Of a DNA stretch of 9,750 nucleotides, positions 6,948-9,750 are shown in pieces. Source of the stretch: CAYNWK01 sp964400875 (GTDB lineage: Bacteria; Chloroflexota; Anaerolineae; Anaerolineales; UBA4823). The stretch covers positions 1-9,750 of the forward strand of contig CAYNWK010000161.1 in NCBI GenBank assembly GCA_964400875.1. The letters are read 5' to 3'. Each line of letters starts with the position of its first letter. The first letter of the stretch is position 1. The notes below the pieces were generated by a model, which worked only from the letters and a program-made list of their open reading frames with translations, was not told where the DNA came from and did not search any database. Both the position numbers and the translations under genes were made by a program.

Positions 6948-7084
6948 GAATGTTTGTGCTGATGGCTATCTTAAAGGTAAACGCGAGAAACGTCAAGGAA
7001 GACAGGCAAAAATGGCCGGCAGCGAGACTGTTCGGATTGATCACCGCGACGACGGTGTATGCGCTTTTGGTGTAGAATCGGCTC

Positions 7085-7200
7085 GTCAGCTACCAACGGC
7101 TTAAGCCATTGGCTTGTAAGTAGCCGCAGAAGCAGCCCCTACGTTCGGCGAGCTGACAATCGCCCTGCGGCTGATTTCAACCGCAGCGAAGTAGTCCGCG
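7085..7200 (-). ncRNA. putative omega RNA (reRNA) and right-end region of the tnpB element
   Basis: In IS200/IS605 elements the TnpB guide RNA is made from the 3' end of tnpB and the right end, with the guide just outside the element. Here the last ~30 codons of tnpB and the following bases contain the near-perfect 20-base palindrome 7093-7112 (one G-T wobble on the RNA). A longer-range 7-bp pairing is also possible between 7085-7091 and 7151-7157 (GTCAGCT/AGCTGAC). Position and structure fit, but the boundaries are guesses and no covariance support is available. Confidence 0.35.
7093..7112 (-). repeat. palindrome spanning the tnpB stop codon (right-end hairpin)
   Basis: CCAACGGCTTAAGCCATTGG is self-complementary over its whole length apart from one C/A position that becomes a G-U wobble in the - strand transcript. 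It includes the TAA stop of tnpB at 7101-7103. It probably forms the right-end hairpin recognised by TnpA, or part of the omega RNA. Confidence 0.6.
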
Positions 7201-8204
7201 CGGCCAACGCAACCGCAGGACGTACAGATAAAGGAATCTTGGGACTTTCGATTGGCTTGATCCACATGACCGCAGGCGGGACAGGTTCTCGACGTGTTGT
7301 GCGGATCGACGAGGATCAGCGGCAACCCGGCAAGTTGAGCTTTGTAGCTGATCTTCTGGCGCAAATCTTGGAAAGACCAGCTATGCAACTGGTAGCGTTG
7401 GCAGCGTCTAGCCCTTACCCTGCCGCGTATCCCCTTCAAATCTTCGAGGGCGATAGCGCACCGGGTGCGTTGCGCCTTATTGACCAGCTGCTTGCTGAGG
7501 CAATGATTCACGTCATTAGCAAAGCGAGACTCTTTGCCGGAAAGCTGTTTGAGCCTGCGTTTGGCAGAATTGGTACCCTTCTTCTGCAGTTTGGTGCGCA
7601 GGCGCTGATGACGGTGGCGGACGCTCTTGATGTGGCTGGCGGAGTGGAACTCCCCATCACTGTCCACGGCGATGTTTGTAACCCCCAGGTCCACGCCCAA
7701 CACACCGGCCACCTTGATAGGCTCCGGCTCAGCCACCTCACACGTGGCGCACAGATACAGGTTGCCGCGCTGGTAAACCAGATCGCTTTCGCCTTGCTGC
7801 GTGCGCAGCAGTTCGAGTTCGCGCGGCCCGGCAGCAAAGGGAATGGACAACCGACCATCGAGAGACCAAATAGATACGGCCTGCCGGTTGAACTTCCACT
7901 TGAGAATTCGGTCGTCGTAGGCGATGGAACCAAGCGGACGAAAGACGCGCTGGCGATCCTGATCCAGCTGGTAGGCGGCAGCCACCTTCGCCAAGCAACG
8001 AACAGTCACTTGGGCAGAAAGGTCGAATTACTGCCGCACAGCGTAGTAAACTGCCTTTTGCAAAGCATACTTACCAAAAATCCTGTGTTCCCAGGCGTAG
8101 ACGCTGATGTAATTGCAGGCTTCATTAGCAACCCTGATCGTCTGCAAAAGCGCCTTTTTCTGTTCGTCGCTCGCCAGCAGCTTGACCTTCGCCGACAGTT
8201 TCAT
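7101..8204 (-). pseudogene. tnpB: TnpB (OrfB) RNA-guided nuclease, interrupted by an in-frame TAA at codon 59
   Basis: From ATG at 8204 the frame reads MKLSAKVKLLASDEQKKALL through residue 58, meets TAA (8030-8028) and continues FDLSAQVTVRCLAKVAAAYQ to a stop at 7101. The total of 367 codons is a normal TnpB length and there is no frameshift. Counting the TAA as codon 59, the RuvC-like triad is visible: GVDLGVTNIAV (Asp172), IALEDLKGI (Glu254) and GRADYFAAVEIS (Asp337). A zinc finger has CPAC (308-311) and CTSC (327-330). TnpB cleaves DNA guided by omega RNA and keeps its element in the genome. Family members usually have a short charged or polar residue pair where VRQ-stop-FDLSAQ occurs, so the stop likely replaced a Gln or Lys codon. 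A product started at GTG 8009 would lack the N-terminal part of the WED domain and has no visible ribosome binding site. Readthrough or a sequencing error are alternatives. Confidence 0.88.
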
Positions 8205-8211
8205 AGTCCTA

Positions 8212-8240
8212 ATTCTAGCACAAATGTGCTAAATGGTCAC
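8212..8240 (-). promoter_or_regulatory. tnpB promoter embedded in the left-end hairpin
   Basis: On the - strand GTGACC (8240-8235, 4 of 6 to TTGACA) and TAGAAT (8217-8212, 5 of 6 to TATAAT) are 17 bases apart, with -10 ending 7 bases before the tnpB ATG at 8204. The spacer contains most of the palindrome at 8216-8231, so hairpin formation and transcription compete for the same DNA. So short a distance implies a nearly leaderless mRNA. Confidence 0.5.
8216..8231. repeat. left-end palindrome of the tnpB element
   Basis: TAGCACA and TGTGCTA form a perfect 7-bp inverted repeat with a 2-base centre. It lies just upstream of tnpB, as expected for the subterminal hairpin of an IS200/IS605-group left end. 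Confidence 0.6.
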
Positions 8241-8307
8241 GTATTGCATACTGGGCCACCGTCCAGTCCGTTTTTCCGCCGATCCCTGAAGGCGTGGGCT
8301 TCTGAAC

Positions 8308-8329
8308 GGATTTTTTCATGAAAAAATCC
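8308..8329 (+). promoter_or_regulatory. perfect 22-bp palindrome centred on the start codon of the membrane glycosyltransferase
   Basis: GGATTTTTT (8308-8316) and AAAAAATCC (8321-8329) flank the central CATG, whose ATG is the start codon. In mRNA this gives a 9-bp, mostly A-U stem with the AUG in a 4-base loop and the only Shine-Dalgarno-like GGA in the stem base. It could restrict translation initiation, or bind a dimeric protein as DNA. No function is demonstrated. Confidence 0.5.
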
Positions 8330-9750
8330 AACTGGGCCCGGGCGATCTGGATTACCATCACCCTGGGAATCACCCTGGTCGGCGTAATCCTCCTGGGCGT
8401 TTCGCTCTCGCCCTTCACCGCCCTCAAGCCCCTGATCGACAGCCTGGCCAGCGACGGCGACGTCGAGCTGTTCACCCTCGCGCGGTTCAACGCTATGAAA
8501 ACGGAGTTGCTGCTAGCCGGCCTGATCCTGGTCGGGTTGAGTGCGATCTCCTTCGTATCCCGCCGGCGAATCCAGGCCGGGTTCTCGGCGCTTCCCGAAT
8601 TTCTCGCCCATTCCTGGCAAGGGTTCTCTAACGACCTCCGGCGGATCTGGCTGGAGGTCCGTGCGTATGAGTTTGACCGCCGCTACCTGTTTGCCCTGGC
8701 GCTCCTGACCGGGCTGGCGCTGGGGGTCCGCCTGGTCTACCTCTCCCAGCCCATGCGCTACGACGAAGCCTACACCTTCCTGGTCTTCGCCTCGCGCCCG
8801 CTGCGCGTGATGATCAGCAACTACCATGTGCCCAATAACCACGTCTTCCACACCTTGCTGGTCGGTCTGGCCTACCGCATCCTGGGCGACCAGCCCTGGG
8901 TGATTCGCCTGCCGGCCTTCATCTCCGGAGTATTGATGGTCCCGGCGGCCTATCTGCTTGGCAGGCTGGCCTACGGGCGCTTCACCGGTTTACTGGCTGC
9001 GGCCCTGGTGGCCTCCGCCTCGTTTCTGATCGAGTATTCCACGGACGCCCGCGGCTACACCCTGGTCAGCCTGGTCGCGCTGCTGCTTTTCGCCCTGGGC
9101 ATTTACCTCAAGGATCACCGCAACATCGCCGCCTGGTTTGGTTTTATTTTGCTCGGGATGTTGGGCTTCTACACCATGCCGATCACGCTGTATCCCTTCG
9201 GCGCGATCATGCTTTGGCTGCTTCTCTCCGCGCTAATCGATGATGTAGATCCGGCTTACCAGGGAATCTTCATCAAGCATCTGCTCATCGCCGGTGCAGC
9301 GACCGCCGCGCTGACGCTCTTGCTGTACACGCCGATCCTGGTCGAATGGGGTCTTGGTTCCCTGGTAGGCAATCGCTTCGTCAGCCCGATACCCGCCGGG
9401 CGGTTCTGGATCGAGCTGTGGGGGTCGTTCATCTCCACCTGGCGGTCGTGGACGCGGGACCTGCCCGCCTGGGTTGGCTGGATCATGGCGATCGGATTCC
9501 TCGCCTCACTGGCCTTTCACCGCCGGATCGCCCGTCAGCGCCTGCCCCTATCCCTGGTCACCGCTTTGTGGTGCGGCGGGCTCTTGCTGCTGCAGCGGGT
9601 GGCGCCCTGGCCGCGTGTGTGGCTGTTTCTGATGCCCCTGTTTTTCATCTGGGTCGCCGCCGGGGTCCGCGGCCTCCTGGGAACGATCATCCCGGGTTTT
9701 ACGAGCCGTTGGGCCCTGGCGTGCATCGCCGTTGTCCTCGCCGCCGCCTC
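8318..9750 (+). CDS. polytopic membrane glycosyltransferase, GT-C/PMT (ArnT-like) superfamily (3' partial)
   Basis: The frame is open from ATG 8318 to the window end (477 codons, no stop); an in-frame TGA at 8303 makes this the earliest ATG. The protein is highly hydrophobic. Helices are apparent at about 10-30, 63-81, 124-142, 197-216, 222-238, 247-264, 271-306, 320-343, 384-400, 410-426 and 433-450. After the third helix, QPMRYDEAYTF puts Asp149-Glu150 in the first extracytoplasmic loop, the acidic motif of GT-C enzymes. Residues 170-216 (NNHVFHTLLVGLAYRILGDQPWVIRLPAFISG) and STDARGYTL (241-249) match the PMT_2 pattern seen in GT39/GT83-like proteins. Such enzymes move a sugar from an undecaprenyl- or dolichyl-phosphate donor to protein, lipid or glycan outside the membrane. 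Donor and acceptor are unknown. An extra N-terminal hairpin of two helices (1-85) and a soluble segment precede the core. No strong ribosome binding site is seen. Confidence 0.85.
   Translation, partial: MKKSNWARAIWITITLGITLVGVILLGVSLSPFTALKPLIDSLASDGDVELFTLARFNAMKTELLLAGLILVGLSAISFVSRRRIQAGFSALPEFLAHSWQGFSNDLRRIWLEVRAYEFDRRYLFALALLTGLALGVRLVYLSQPMRYDEAYTFLVFASRPLRVMISNYHVPNNHVFHTLLVGLAYRILGDQPWVIRLPAFISGVLMVPAAYLLGRLAYGRFTGLLAAALVASASFLIEYSTDARGYTLVSLVALLLFALGIYLKDHRNIAAWFGFILLGMLGFYTMPITLYPFGAIMLWLLLSALIDDVDPAYQGIFIKHLLIAGAATAALTLLLYTPILVEWGLGSLVGNRFVSPIPAGRFWIELWGSFISTWRSWTRDLPAWVGWIMAIGFLASLAFHRRIARQRLPLSLVTALWCGGLLLLQRVAPWPRVWLFLMPLFFIWVAAGVRGLLGTIIPGFTSRWALACIAVVLAAA

Larger units (their letters stand above)
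6850..7084. other. intergenic region between gyrA and the insertion element
   Basis: About 235 bases without a convincing gene. It holds the gyrA ribosome binding site and candidate -10 box, then DNA flanking the 3' end of the tnpB element. A 41-codon frame at 6950-7075 has no ribosome binding site and is not called. Confidence 0.6.
7085..8240 (-). mobile_element. IS200/IS605-group insertion element, tnpB only (IS1341-like), inactivated
   Basis: The element is defined by a single tnpB on the - strand with palindromic sequences at both sides: TAGCACAAATGTGCTA (8216-8231) ahead of the gene and CCAACGGCTTAAGCCATTGG (7093-7112) across its stop codon. Elements of this group have no terminal inverted repeats and make no target duplication; their ends carry subterminal hairpins instead, as here. 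No tnpA (Y1 HUH transposase) is present, so movement would have needed a TnpA in trans. Exact ends cannot be fixed without an empty-site comparison; the coordinates are the outermost recognisable signals. It sits between gyrA and the membrane glycosyltransferase and breaks neither. Confidence 0.75.

Noticed and set aside
6950..7075. 41-codon frame (MFVLMAILKV...) in the gyrA upstream region
   Set aside because: It has no Shine-Dalgarno, overlaps the candidate gyrA -10 region and resembles nothing known.
7059..8321. 420-codon + strand frame covering the insertion element
   Set aside because: It is antisense to tnpB, whose RuvC and zinc-finger motifs are unmistakable; this frame has no domain and runs across the element ends.

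Overview
The window looks like the chromosome of a bacterium of the phylum Chloroflexota, probably Anaerolineae-like. This rests on three things: moderately high GC, extracellular proteins with long Pro/Thr/Ser linkers (PTPTP-type), and LytR-CpsA-Psr (LCP) proteins carried as lipoproteins. No taxonomic marker settles it. It is mostly ordinary chromosome with a decayed insertion element in the right half.

Left part (1-4344, + strand): the 3' end of a gene whose product finishes in a Pro/Thr/Ser-rich tail (1-365), then two tandem lcp genes overlapping by ATGA (508-1599 and 1596-3134). Both encode a lipobox, a proline/threonine linker and an LCP catalytic domain; only the second also has a LytR_C domain. 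LCP enzymes move undecaprenyl-linked glycopolymers onto the cell wall or other acceptors. A separate gene follows (3253-4344) with its own promoter and a strong ribosome binding site. It joins a TIM-barrel, glycosidase-like domain to an NTF2/SnoaL-like domain and has no export signal.

Centre (4343-6849, - strand): a complete gyrA-type topoisomerase subunit, convergent with the left genes. A strong intrinsic terminator lies between them, and a likely promoter lies upstream near 6945.

Right part: an IS200/IS605-type (IS1341-like, tnpB-only) element at about 7085-8240, - strand. Its tnpB is intact except for an in-frame TAA at codon 59. It has a hairpin-embedded promoter at its left end and a palindrome at its right end, where an omega RNA would be expected. 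Next, a large polytopic membrane glycosyltransferase of the GT-C/PMT type starts at 8318 and runs off the window end. Its start codon sits in the loop of a perfect 22-bp palindrome.

A plausible shared theme is envelope glycopolymer assembly: LCP ligases on the left and a lipid-sugar-dependent glycosyltransferase on the right, separated by gyrA and the transposon remnant. That link is inference. I saw no CRISPR array, tRNA, rRNA or defence locus. The most unusual signals are small: a terminator-like hairpin inside the start of the second lcp gene, a conserved linker motif shared by the two LCP proteins, the nonsense codon in tnpB, and the start-codon palindrome.
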